A DNA stretch of 64,000 nucleotides, taken from assembly GCA_023055505.1 (NCBI GenBank), contig JALIRH010000002.1, forward strand, positions 52,885,233 through 52,949,232. The letters run 5' to 3'. Shown piece after piece: positions 1 through 10,737 of this stretch. How positions within the stretch are numbered: the first letter of the stretch is position 1; each line of letters opens with the position of its first letter. A program made the translations under genes and the position numbers. Below the pieces are notes generated by a model. The model was given only the letters and a program-made list of their open reading frames with translations, did not search any database and was not told where the DNA came from. This stretch comes from Callipepla californica brunnescens (taxonomy: Eukaryota > Chordata > Aves > Galliformes > Odontophoridae).

Positions 1-514
1 AGCAATACAAATAGCACAGAAAAACCTACATAAGGATGTTTTTCTCTTTTAATACTTTTACCTTTTTTCTTAAAAAAGGAATGTTCAAGAATTTCCAGTG
101 ATGAGAGATACTGCATTTTACTTCCACTCTTTTGAGATTATTGCATTGCAGACATCAAACTGTAAAAACATTTCCTCTGTGTTGCTTTTTAAGTCCATGT
201 GCAGCTCAGTCTCACAAAGTTGTTCACTCACTTTCCCTTCCCATAGGGATGGGGGTGAGAATAGTGGAAAAAAACAAAGTGGAATTTGTGGGTTGAGATA
301 AAAGCTATTTCTTAAGACAGAAAAGGAAGAGAAAACAAGAATAATAGCAGTAACAATAATAATATAATAACAGTAATAATAATGTAACATATATTCTTAA
401 AATTAAGTCAGGCAAAAACAATGCTAATTAAATAACGTCGATTCTGAGCCAGTCCCTGAACAGTAGCAGCTACTCTGACCCACTTCCCAGAGTTATTTAT
501 TTGTTTATTTTTTT
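1..514. other. Non-genic AT-rich DNA
   Basis: Unique-looking AT-rich sequence with a TAA/TAATAA-rich stretch at about 338-384. The open frames on both strands are short and have no recognisable domain. I see no promoter, RNA gene or clear transposon. The last 40 bases may belong to the diverged old LTR that becomes recognisable at about 515. Confidence 0.5.
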
Positions 515-875
515 GCAGGATGTCATGTGTTATGGAATATCCCTTTGGAATCATAGAATCACCAAGGTTGGAAAAGACCTACAAGATCAACCAGTCCAAC
601 CATAGCTCCCACTAAACTAATTTAGTTCAGTTGTCCTGGTTCTGTATCATCCCAGCTCCTCGTGCTCCCTTGGCCTCTCTCACTGGCAAAACAGTACATG
701 GAAGTTGAAATTCCCTTGGCTCCATGCTCAGCAACAACTAAAATACTGGTGTGTTCACTACATAGTTTTTCTCCCAAAGCCAGAACAGCATCTTACCAGA
801 CACTATGAAGGAGGGTGGGGGGGTGGAGAGGGGAGTGGGGACTCCTATAGCTCTGTCTCAGATGAATCCAGGGCA
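515..875 (-). mobile_element. Old avian ERVL-type LTR fragment, interrupted by CR1
   Basis: Read on the minus strand this matches, from memory, a widespread avian ERVL LTR. It has the TAGTTGTTGCTGAGCA block (about 730-745), a block near 630-660 resembling the family's CAGCTGACC / GGCTGTGTC part, and GGGATATTCCATA next to a TGACGTCA-like site near 520-545. The right end at CCAGGGCA (about 868-875) would be the 5' end of the LTR. A G-rich stretch at about 808-840 has been added or expanded. A 72 bp CR1 tail at 549-620 splits it. It is old and diverged, with no open frame. Orientation and family are from memory; the split structure is visible in the sequence. Confidence 0.55.
549..620 (-). mobile_element. 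CR1 LINE, severely 5'-truncated tail
   Basis: Begins AATCATAGAATCACCAAGG and continues with GGTTGGAAAAGACCTACAAG, the reverse complement of the CR1 3' end. Only about 72 bp remain before the flanking LTR resumes at 621. CR1 copies are commonly 5'-truncated by incomplete target-primed reverse transcription. I see no target-site duplication, which is usual for CR1. Confidence 0.8.
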
Positions 876-1974
876 CTCTACAATATTTATAAAATGTATA
901 AACAAGAGTGTAAGTAGAAGAAATGTCCACTGCTGTTGCAAATTAATGTATTCTTCAATGTACTTACTAGTTCTGTATCCCAGAACATGTACCACTGGTA
1001 TCAAACAGTAATGCCTACCTTTTTCAAGAATGCCAGATTCCCTCAGCCAAAAGAGTGAAGAGGGGAAAAGCTATGAAGATTTGAAAAGCCACTGTTAGTA
1101 CCTTCAATATATTTATGGCTAGGTTAATTCACTGAAAGACTACTGAGACTAGTGTACTTTAATAATTTCTAATACTGACATTCAATGCCTAATCCACAGC
1201 CAAATAAAGAACTGCATCAGGAAAAATAGAAAACATAATAAAAAATATAAAAAGCATCATTTTAGATTTTCATCTGAAGGCAATAGAACAGTACTTAATA
1301 GTCCCGACTGCCCTGGATTGGAGATGATTGACTTATAGACAAGATAACTGTATAGCCCTCTTGAAGCCAAGGATTAAGGTGTTTTTCACAGTGGGCAATT
1401 CTAGGTGGAGGAAAAAAGAAATAGCCATCGAAGTAAACTACACTGGTCTCTAAAAATCAAATTCAAGATGCTGTCCTTCTCTAGGTTCACAAGGAAGAAT
1501 CACTGTTTCAATTTTGAGGACTACTCAGATTTTGTCAGCCATTTCTTTTTCCACTCTTCAGTAAAATAAATCCTACAGGGAAAAAAAAAAAGCTAAAATT
1601 AAGAGACTATAGAGTCAACGCTGCTGTCATTCATTTTATTGCATGCAGAATTTTGTTACAGATTTTTTCAAATATTTTAGTTATTTATAGCATAATAGAG
1701 AGCACAAGTGCAGTGACCCACCACCTGATCCCAAAAGAACAGCTGACAAAACAACATACAAGCACAGAATATGGTTTGAAAGGAATAATACAGTAATTTC
1801 ATATGAAGGATTATACAGGTTTAAAGTGTAGAAAGAATAGCAAAATATAATAGTTATTGTCAAGAGGTAGCTTACCACTGGGGACCATTCATTTTACACA
1901 TTTTATTAGATATGCAAAATTTTACATGCTGCTATCCCGGGAAGCAGCAGACTCCTCAAATTCTGACTATGATG
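876..1974. other. Non-genic AT-rich DNA
   Basis: AT-rich sequence with short A-runs (for example about 1578-1591). No open frame with recognisable protein features and no repeat family that I can name. A CTTACC motif at 1870-1875 could be a minus-strand splice donor, but no open frame supports an exon. Confidence 0.5.
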
Positions 1975-2250
1975 TCATAGATCTAAGAGAATAAAGGAGG
2001 TGGGAGCATCAGTGAACAACTGATGAGAGAAACAACGTTTCCAAACCAGAAACTGGGAGCTTACGTTAGGGACGAACTGCAGGGGAAGCACACGCGCTGA
2101 ATTTCCATGGCAGCCCAGAGAGCGCGCCCAGAGCGGCTCGGGCCTGGCGTCCGGTGCGGAGCTCCGCCCCAATGCTGCTCCCCACAGCATTAACTCCGTA
2201 ACTGCCTGCACGATGGTCTGATGTGGAATACCGGCATCAAAACCACAACA
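1975..2250 (-). mobile_element. GC/CpG-rich LTR fragment related to the 560 bp LTR family
   Basis: The end near 2190-2250 (GCATTAACTC, then TGATGTGGAATACC, then ACCACAACA) resembles the right ends of the LTRs at 10738-11615, 16030-16589 and 54347-54910. Read on the minus strand the LTR would start TGTTGTGGTTTTGATG. The inner part (about 2085-2180) is GC- and CpG-rich, unlike its surroundings, and does not match those copies, so this is a related subfamily rather than the same one. The far end was not found and 1975 is approximate. The 94-codon minus frame over it looks incidental. Confidence 0.55.
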
Positions 2251-2273
2251 CTTGATCATGCACTAACTCAGGT

Positions 2274-2737
2274 TCCCCAGAGCTCCATCCTATCTGTCCT
2301 CGAGCACCTTCAGGAATGAGGCATTTGCAACTTCACTGGGCAACCTGTTCAGTGCCTCATCACCTTCTCAGTGAATATTTTCCCCCTGTCATCTAATCTA
2401 AATCTCCCCTCTTTTAATTTAAAACAATTCCCTTCCCCCCATCACTATTAGACCATGTAAACTGTCTGTCTTCCTCTTTATAAGCTCTTTTTAAGTACTG
2501 GAAGGCAGCAGTAAGGTCTCTCTGGAGCCTTCTCTAGTCCAAACTAAGCAGCCCAACTCCCTCAAACTTTCTTCATAGGAGAGGTGCTCCATCCCTCTGA
2601 TCATCTTTGTGGCTCTCCTCTGGACCTGCTCAACAAATCCACATTTCTCTCATGTTGCAAGAGGGTACCCATACCTGGACAGAGTACTTCAAATGGGACC
2701 TCACAGTGGCAGAACCAAAGGGGACAATCACTTGAAA
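2274..2737 (-). mobile_element. CR1 LINE fragment
   Basis: Reverse complement of the 3' part of CR1 ORF2. Recognisable blocks are the GGCAACCTGTTCAGTGCCTC block near 2340, the GTACTGGAAGGCAGCAGTAAG block near 2497, and the CATCTTTGTGGCTCTCCTCT block near 2602. It starts inside the 3' UTR-like part and lacks the terminal octamer repeats. Small indels break the frame throughout. It lies about 25 bp from the LTR fragment at 1975-2250. Confidence 0.85.
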
Positions 2738-3045
2738 GCTTCAATTGTTGACAGATCTGATATAACGTCTTTCCTTCTACTATCACATAACATTGACATA
2801 GGGCAATTTATTAGACTATTTTTCATTTATTTAACTAGCCACTATTTAACTTCGGATATAACATTACAAAAATACATCAAAGAAGTTTGATTGTTGTTTC
2901 TCTTGTGGCCGTGCAATTAACATTTTCAGTGCTGTAAGGGTATGTCATTTGAGAAAGAAAAAAAGCTAAGTTAGGTCAACAGTACTAACTGCTGGAAATA
3001 CATTAACAACCATTTTATATCATTAGTATGTGGTTCACCTTTTTG
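2738..3045. other. Non-genic spacer
   Basis: About 300 bp of AT-rich sequence between two CR1 copies. No repeat, gene or motif recognised. Confidence 0.5.
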
Positions 3046-4150
3046 TAGAACCATAGAACAGCTTAGGCTACAAGGAACCTTAAAAATCATCTAGTTCCAA
3101 TCCCAGGTCATTGGCAGGGACACCTTCCACCAGATCAAGCTGACCAAAAGCCCATCCAACCAGGCCTTGAACACTTCCAAGAATGAGATATCCACAGCTG
3201 CCCTGGGCAACATCTTCAAACCTCACCACTCTCATAATAAAAATTTTCTTCCTGATACCTTCCCCAAATCTAACCTCTTTCACTTTAGAACCATTACCTT
3301 TTGTTCTATCACTGCATTCTCTGATACGTACAGACCCTCTCCAGCTTTCTTGTAGGCTGCCATTAGTTACTGGAAGGTCTCTCTGGAGCTTTTTCTTCTC
3401 CAGGTTTGTAGGGCAAATAACCCACAAAAAGAGCACTCAAGGAAATAGTGCGAAAGGTGGTATATTTTGGTAGGCTTAAGTAGATGGTACACAAACAAAT
3501 AGTAAAAAGAGAGTGGATCACCTTAATGATGGTTGAGGCTCACTGATAACTCCGCCAGGCAGAGATCTCCAACAAGAGATCCTTCCCTTGTGGTGGTCAG
3601 CCCTTAAAGGGGGTCTTGGGAGAGGTGGAGTCAAACTCCACCCCTTCCAATCACACTCACTTGTGCCCCTGCGGCTGACTCAGTGCTTGCCTCAGGTGAT
3701 CAATCAGTGGTTCAGGCCATGATTCAATAGTTCCCATACAAGGTTACACCACTCTATCAACCTGTCTTTGTAGAGAATTGCTCCAGCATTCTCTCATCCT
3801 CATGGCCCTCTTCTAGAATTGACCTAACAGGTTCATGTCCTTCATATGCTGGAGGCCCAAGAGCTGAATGCAGTAGTCTAGGTGGGGTCTCACAAAAATG
3901 AACTAGAGAGGAAGGTCCCTTAGACCACTTTGATCACATCAGAGTTCTTATGATGAAGCCTGGGATAATTGGCTTTCTGGGCTGCAAGCATACATGGGCA
4001 GCTCAAGCTGAGTTTTCATCACCCAGTATCCCCCAGTAATTCTCCTTAGGGCTTCTTCCAATCCATTCTCCACTCAGTCTATATTTGTGTTTAGAATAGC
4101 TCCTTACACCAGATCACTGTTACTAAAAGTGACAGAACTTACATTTGTCT
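3046..4150 (-). mobile_element. CR1 LINE copy split by a solo LTR
   Basis: Two CR1 segments in the same orientation, 3046-3406 and 3741-about 4150, become contiguous in the CR1 reading order once the 334 bp LTR at 3407-3740 and one copy of its duplication are removed. The first begins TAGAACCATAGAACAG (3' end) and runs through the ORF2 C-terminal region. The second continues with the CATGGCCCTCTTCTAGAATT block near 3802 and the CAGTAGTCTAGGTGGGGTCT block near 3872. Together they are about 770 bp of CR1. Frames are broken. Confidence 0.85.
3407..3740 (-). mobile_element. Solo LTR (334 bp, ERVL-like) inside CR1
   Basis: On the plus strand it begins TGTAGGGCAA and ends TTCCCATACA, so the termini are TG...CA with short inverted ends (TGTA/TACA). 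It is flanked by a perfect 5 bp duplication, AGGTT, at 3402-3406 and 3741-3745. A 5 bp duplication fits ERVL-type integration. It is homologous in the opposite orientation to 10838-11167: both share CTGACTCAGTGCTTG or its complement, the GGTGGAGTC block and the GGTGGTCAGC block. Strand is inferred, with TGTATGGG taken as the 5' end. No internal retroviral sequence remains. Confidence 0.85.
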
Positions 4151-5648
4151 ATGATGGAGGCAAACATGAAAAAAAGAAAGATTGAGATGTTCTGTCTGTG
4201 ATGAGGGAATGGAAGGTTAAACAAAGAAGGAGATGTTCACTACAGCCCTATTATCAAACTGACTTCAAGAGAAAGGAAGCTTTGTTGTTGTTCAGACAAT
4301 ATCTATGTTCATAAATATATGTATTAAACATCTGTTTAAGAAAATTTCTATTAACTATCAAGCCCTAAAATATCTTATCCTTAAGATTCTTACAATGTCA
4401 TGAGAAACAGGTTTAACTCTTATTAAAACAGTACTAAAGCTAAAAAAAAATCTATCTTCCTGGCCACATTTTTATTATTATTAATATTATTTTTATTATT
4501 TTAAATGCTAATATCAGAAAATATTCCTTTGTAAAAACAGACTTAGCTAGTTTGGAGATTTCAGGATTTAGCTGAACATTGCTATCTTTGCTGTACAGTT
4601 AGACTCTTGATTTTGTATTTGCAGCCTGCTTGTATAGAATAACTCAATTTGAATTCCCAGTTCAAATTTTCCTATTTTTTTTTAAATAACTGCTGTGGTT
4701 TCTCAAAGCAGATTTTATTTGTTTGTTTTTTCCAAAAACGGTTGCTATGTTTTTACAGTGATTGAATTGTGATTTAATAGTCAGTAAACTCTCTTACTTT
4801 GTTATTAAGCTTTAAAATGAATTTGAGGCTCTTTGCAATTCTTTTATTCATGTTCATTTCTACTAAACATTCAATATGCTTGTAATAAATAAATGCTTCC
4901 AATAAAACCAATAAAAACAAGCAAAAAATAACCAAGAGATGAAAATAAATTCAGAAATAATAAAACAAGATTGAGCTGTATTATAATAAGCTCATGCAAC
5001 AGTTCAGTAGAGACAAAGATTTTTTTTTTCCATTTTCTTCAAATTTGTTACAAAAACTTTATACAGAAGTATTTTTGCAAAGTTATACCAAGTATTTAGA
5101 GAGAACGAGGCCAAAATTTGTTGTACAGTTGAACTAATTTTGAAAGAGGTTGCAAGAGTATTCCCTCAAAGAACCTTTCTCCCACAAAAGCTCTGGAACA
5201 TCCCTTCAGGTCTCATAAAATCAGCCTGTTCTCCTGTTCATAGTAAACAATTCTTCATTCCTACACTCTCAACCTGTGAGACCATAATGGAAGAAGATCA
5301 GAGGCAGCTCCATTGACCGGTGACACCTAGTGAAAATCAGAAAATTTGCACAAGACACATATGTGAGGAAGAGAAAAACATCTGTGAGTGAGGATTGTCT
5401 TCCATCAAATAACAAAATGTTATTCTCAGAGTTGGGTCAATGCAGACCCCTATCTGGGAAATTATATATTCACCGACGCCCTTGTCTGACACAGCCCTCT
5501 TTTAATAGATTCTTTGTCACTATATTTTGTCAAGGAAAAAATAAATAAAAAGTAACTTTTTACTCTAACAACTCCTGTACGAGTTTGCTGTATTTCAGCT
5601 GGTTTCCCAAACAACTTGATGTGACGGCTTGTCTTCTTTCTTGAGCAG
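4151..5648. other. Non-genic AT-rich DNA
   Basis: AT-rich, with TATTATTA-type stretches at about 4470-4500. No named repeat, RNA gene or credible coding region. Confidence 0.5.
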
Positions 5649-5719
5649 AGTGTTCAAGCAGTTGCTGATCTCCAAATCAATCTTGTGAACAGACAAGAAA
5701 TCCTTGTAGAATTAAGTAG
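5649..5719 (+). other. Weak internal-exon candidate
   Basis: A pyrimidine-rich tract ending TTCTTTCTTGAGCAG (to 5648) precedes a frame reading SVQAVADLQINLVNRQE and then ILVELSR without stops. The frame runs from a TGA before the tract to a stop well beyond 5719. Two possible donors follow: AA|GTAGGT (exon end 5715) and AG|GTACAT (exon end 5719). The amphipathic composition would fit a coiled coil. I do not recognise the protein, and in this much sequence such a segment can arise by chance. Confidence 0.15.
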
Positions 5720-7668
5720 GTACATTAATGAAGAAAGACCTTGCAGTAGCACAAATTTCAGTTCTCCACACTTATTTCAGAGAAGTAATTACTTTTGAAA
5801 TGTTACAAACTGTAACTACTAGCACTGTGTCATCTATTAGACCTTCAGCAAATAAAATAAACTCACAAATGCACCTCCCAATCTTGTCTCTGTCAATCCT
5901 AAACTCTCATAATTTGTTACTTAGGTTCTTAATTGTTAGCTATTAAAAAACCAGTTATTTTGAGCAGTTTGTCTTACTCAGGAATGGCGGAGAAAAACAG
6001 CAAAAAAAACACTTTTAACTCTTTATCTCTGAGGTATTCTCAAGAAACACGAACCTTGGTATGTGAATCTAGGATCCATAATAGATTTTAATGCTTTTCT
6101 ACACGTGATTTAGTAAAATACATACTAAATAGGAGATGAAGACATTTCAATAGCAAGAGAATCATAAGCATGAATGATTAAGGAAAAGGTGAAAAACTGT
6201 TTTCCCCCTTCTCTAAGCATCTTCCCAGGAATAAAAAGTGCTAACTCATAAGTCTATGAAAAACTATCTCTGGGTAAGTGTATTATGATCTTCTAGTGAA
6301 GTATTGAAGACAGAATCATAACTACCAAGCATACTAGGTAATATGAAATTTTAATTTTCTAACTAGACTTCTGCTTTTCTCCTTATGCCACAGAAGTTTG
6401 TTTACCACAGGCCATTTTCTCAGGCGCATAATTATTTTGACTTTAAATATAGTAGCAGTCATTTATTATGAGGCATAGAAGCTGTTTAGGGATGTGACAG
6501 CTGTGGCACCATTTTACATTTTTCTAAATCACTTAAGTCTGCTGTTATATAACAAGGTACTTTACTGAAAATATAAATTACTTTCCAAAATGGATTATCT
6601 GTCAACAAACCTCAACAATTTTACATGAAAGTACAATGTGTGCATGATATGTGAATTTAATGACCACTAATATATTTCTTAAAGAATTCCAAGTGAAGGG
6701 AAAAAAAGTGACTCAAACGAGTCAAAGGCATAAAGCATGCTTTACATAGCTCCAGCCACAAGATCTATAAAACACTGCAAAAACCATCTGCTCATACAGC
6801 TGACAAACACTGTGTTAGGTATGCTTTGCATCACAAAATGAGATAAAAGACAAAACTTACTGTGCTTAGCTTTTATATCAGCAAAAATTCCTCAGTAATT
6901 TCAGTGTCAGATACAGTCTCCTTCTTGCACTAAATGTACATATAGGCCAGGATTCTTACTTCTTTAGGCTTATTCACAGAATAATACTTTTCGTCAGAGA
7001 AGAAAATGGATAGTCAAAGGTTTCTTGTATCACTTGTAAGAGTACTGGATGTAAAAGTAGGCCATTTGGTAACAAACAAAACTGCTTTGCTTTGGAGGGT
7101 ATCAAGATTTTTCTGGGGAGCATCCACTTCTAGAAAAAATGAATCACTCTTTAATAAAAGCTTCTCTATGGCATATGTTTATGCTACATGAATACACCAA
7201 GATACAAACTTGTTTATCTGATTTTACTAAAGAGATTACGATAGCAGCTACATATGTATATCTATGGTATAAAAAATACTATCTTAAAATATTTAGAACA
7301 TGTAATAAAAGCAGAACAGTATTTGAAGAAATGTTCATACTGGGCTGTCATCTCCTTGGGAAAGAACTGAAGATTTTAAGAGTACTTGCAGGTAAATGGC
7401 TTAGTTCTGTGTACTCTAGGTGACTTCAGTAGGACAGAGAACATTTCATGCTCTCTTGTTTGCTTTTAGTGACACTTATAGTCAAAAAACATCCTCTCTA
7501 TTTAAAAGAAGTCTGTTTAACAGCCTTAACCTTTTGGATTTAAACTAGTCTACTGACCTAAAGGTATAGATTTAACTCTCATTAATACTGATCTAATACT
7601 CAGCCATGGAAATCCAGTAGTATTGAGGAATTAAAAGTGAGATTGGGAATAAAAAAGAAGGAAAGGGA
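5720..7668. other. Non-genic AT-rich DNA
   Basis: Unique-looking sequence. Short open frames at 5728-5946, 7006-7191 and 7139-7423 have no recognisable domain and low-complexity codon content. No repeat family recognised. Confidence 0.5.
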
Positions 7669-7792
7669 AAGGGGAAGGGGAAGGGGAAGGGGAAGGGGAA
7701 GGGGAAGGGGAAGGGGAAGGGGAAGGGGAAGGGGAAGGGGAAGGGGAAGGGGAAGGGGAAGGGGAAGGGGAAGGGGAAGGGGAAGGGGAAGA
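7669..7792 (+). repeat. (GGGGAA)n microsatellite, about 20 units
   Basis: Uninterrupted hexamer array of AAGGGG with an imperfect leader (GAAAGGGAAA) from about 7657. The plus strand is all purine. Runs of four G every six bases give many G-quadruplex-type arrangements, and the purine/pyrimidine mirror symmetry could allow triplex DNA. Three long frames across it encode only RG, LP or SP dipeptide repeats and are artefacts. Confidence 0.97.
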
Positions 7793-10084
7793 GATTCTAA
7801 AATTATCCACAATGTGCAGGGCTTCTATGACATCCAAGCATTGCAAGGATGCTGGACTTACACCAATCATTAAAGACAGATCAGAGAGATTTCACATGGC
7901 TGAGAAGAAGCAATAATATCGTTGTGTTAGATTAATGGTATTATCATTAAAAAGAAAGAAAAGAAAAATAAAGAAAAAAAGGAAACACCATCTGAAATAA
8001 AACATAAGTGCTCACTCTGCTGTTTTGCCCCAAGGTAGAATCATCCATCATTTTCAACCTCTATTTTTCACAGACTGTATTTCAGTGAGCCTTCTGACTG
8101 GCGTCAGTATGGGCTTTCTGACATTCATAAGACCAGGTTTACAGGGAGATAAAGTGGATACCTTTTTCTACAGAATGACAGAATACTTGTTTCCAAGAAA
8201 GTCATTTCACACAGTGAAGGCCTCACCATTTGTCAGCAATAAACGCCTTTTGCTAAAATTGGAAGAACTGTTTAATCTAATTTTCCTGCTATTTTATTGC
8301 AAAGTCGAGAAGTTAAACAGGCCGGAATAAAAAACTTTCCCAAGAAAAGAGGTTAAAGCTGCAGCTGCAGCTTACAATTGCATCACATAAATTTGAAGCA
8401 TATATATTCAGGTGTTCTTGAAAAGGCTGTTCTAGAGGCTGGAGTGAATAAAACCAGAAACCTTCAGAGTTTACAGCATGGATGACTGTAACCTGAAAAT
8501 TAAAAAGGGGAAGAGCTGTATGCTGAGGGCATAGTTTTTTATAAAATTTAGTTGATTAAACATACAAACCACACATTAGTACCATGACTGATATAAAGGC
8601 ATGCATTTGTGACAACCAGTTTCATTTCCTGTTCCTCTGTTGTTGAGGAATATGCAGATATTCATAAATCAAACGTTTCTCCTGTTTTTATTCATTAATA
8701 AAATCAAACTCGATAGATTTTTTCACTAAATACTTCCCCAAATTATGATCTGAAAGAAACTTCACATACATTTCTGCATCTCTCATTTTTATTCATTCAT
8801 CTAATTTGTAATGCACCATTGGACAGTCCGGTAAAATTCTCCTCTCATTTAGTTCTTCATAGAATGACTAGTAGTGGATTCATTTAGTTTCTGTAGAAAA
8901 CATGAATCCATTCAGCAACAAATTAAAACTTATTTAAAAGATTTAAGAGTTTATTAATTTAAGTTTTCCTATGCAGTAGGAGATTCTGACATTTTTAATA
9001 AGTACATTTCTAGCCACAGGACAAATGCATCTATATACTTTTTCTGTCGTTCTTTAATTTTACTTGGTGGGAAACCCAATTTTGTTTTAAAGATAATTAA
9101 GTTAAAAAACTGAAGTTTTTTAAAGTGTTTATTGTAGACATTATTATGCAGATTTAAGGCCAGAAGTGATCCTTAAATATCTAACAAAAGAAAAACTAAC
9201 AAACCAAACAAAGAAAAAAACAAAAAAACAAAATAATAATAATAAAAAAAAAAAAAACAGGAATAAATCATTCTTCCTTAGAGTTCAGTAGCATTTACTT
9301 TGCAGGAGATAAATTTATTTTCTTATATTAATTATAAGCCTCATTTCCTGAATAAACAAGAAAAAAGAAATAATAATTAAAAAAAAAAAGCAGGAACAAC
9401 AATAGCAACTAACCCAAATAACTAAGCATTGTCACACCAGTCAGCAGTGTATTAAAATGGTTCTCATTCATGGAGTAGATAAGGAGATTCCGAAGTGTTA
9501 GCTCCTCCGTGGAAAACACAAATATTTCTGAACACTGACAGTATGAACAGCCATTAACAGCCTTACTGGTTTTGGCTGTGGTACAGACTTTTTTTCATAG
9601 TATCTCATATGTGAGTATGTTTTAAATTTGTGATGAAACAGTGTTAATAGTACACTGATATTTTAGTTACTGCTGAACAGAGATTGCATCAACTCATGAT
9701 TCTTACGACCCACCAGTTAGTAGGCTGTGAGTGTACAAGAAGATGGGAAACATCAGAGACAGCAAACCAAACTGACCAAAAGGGTACTTCAAACCATACA
9801 GCACTGTGTTTAGCAGTAAAAACTGACAAAATGAAGGACGATGGAGATACATTCAGAGTTATAGTGTCTTCCCAAGTAACTGTAATAAATGCTGAAGTTT
9901 TTTCCTGGAACGCTGAACATCTACCTGTCAATGGGAACAAGCGAATGGATTTCTCTTTTTGCTCTGCTTGCACATGTAACTGCAATTTGCTTAAGAAACT
10001 GCATCTTGACACAGAATTTTTCTCACTTTTTTCTTCAGACAATCATGAGCTCATTAACCATCTTCATGCCCATTCTGTGGAGTT
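7793..10084. other. Non-genic DNA with A-rich tracts
   Basis: A-rich low-complexity tracts at about 7945-7985 and 9186-9257 (mixed AAC/AAT repeats) and 9360-9390. A 168-codon frame covers 9684-10190, but its end overlaps an antisense CR1 fragment and the rest has no domain I recognise, so I do not call it a gene. Confidence 0.5.
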
Positions 10085-10378
10085 TCTCTTGTATTGGGAG
10101 CACAGAACTGGACACAGCACTCCATTTGTGACTCCACAGGTTCTCACAAGAAGAGGAAAAGTATCAGTTCTCTTGTCCTGCAGGAAATAATTTGGCTAAT
10201 GCAGCCCAAGATACAGCTTTACCACCAAGTAAAACTAGCAAGTGCACATTGCTGGGTTGTATCCACCAGGACCCCCCCTAAGTTTCATTTCTGCAGAGTG
10301 GTTTTTCATATGTGTGCCCACTGGTATGTACTGCTGCCTGAGGTTGTTCTTCCCCTGGAAGATTTTATTTCTCCCTAC
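10085..10378 (-). mobile_element. Old diverged CR1 LINE fragment
   Basis: Antisense CR1 ORF2 sequence is recognisable from GAACTGGACACAGCACTCC (10103-10121), TAATGCAGCCCAAGATAC, TGCACATTGCTGG, CCACCAGGACCCCCC and the CTGAGGTTGTTCTTCCCC block near 10337. Many substitutions and gaps show that it is old. It lacks the 3' end. Confidence 0.75.
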
Positions 10379-10732
10379 TGAACAACAAAATGGTTCTATC
10401 AGCCACATTTAAAGCACAAAAATATTTGGCTTCAAAGTCAACAGATCAAAAATCCTTAATTTAGAATTATTGATAAACTTAGTTTCTCTTTATGGAAGCT
10501 TCAACATGAAATTACACCAAAAGAAACACTGATCTCACAAGTATACTGAACTTTGAAGTTATGTATTTAAGCATGTAAGATATAGTCTTAAAATGGCACA
10601 ATAAATTTCACAGGGCAGAAACCATTATTGGAGTGTTCTGGGGATTCAGAGGTGAGCAAACATAGTAACAACTTCTTAATTAATCATTAAGAAAGAAAAC
10701 CTATACCAGCTCATCTTAATGCAATGAGATTG
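10379..10732. other. Non-genic spacer
   Basis: AT-rich unique sequence between an old CR1 piece and a solo LTR. No feature recognised. Confidence 0.5.
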
Positions 10733-10737
10733 GTTGT

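Noticed and set aside
7600..7873. Three overlapping frames of RG, LP and SP dipeptides
   Set aside because: They are translations of the (GGGGAA)n array in different frames and have no unique domain.
9684..10190. 168-codon plus-strand frame, the longest in the window
   Set aside because: Its 3' third lies antisense over an old CR1 fragment, the rest matches nothing I know, and there is no promoter or splice context. A chance frame is more likely.
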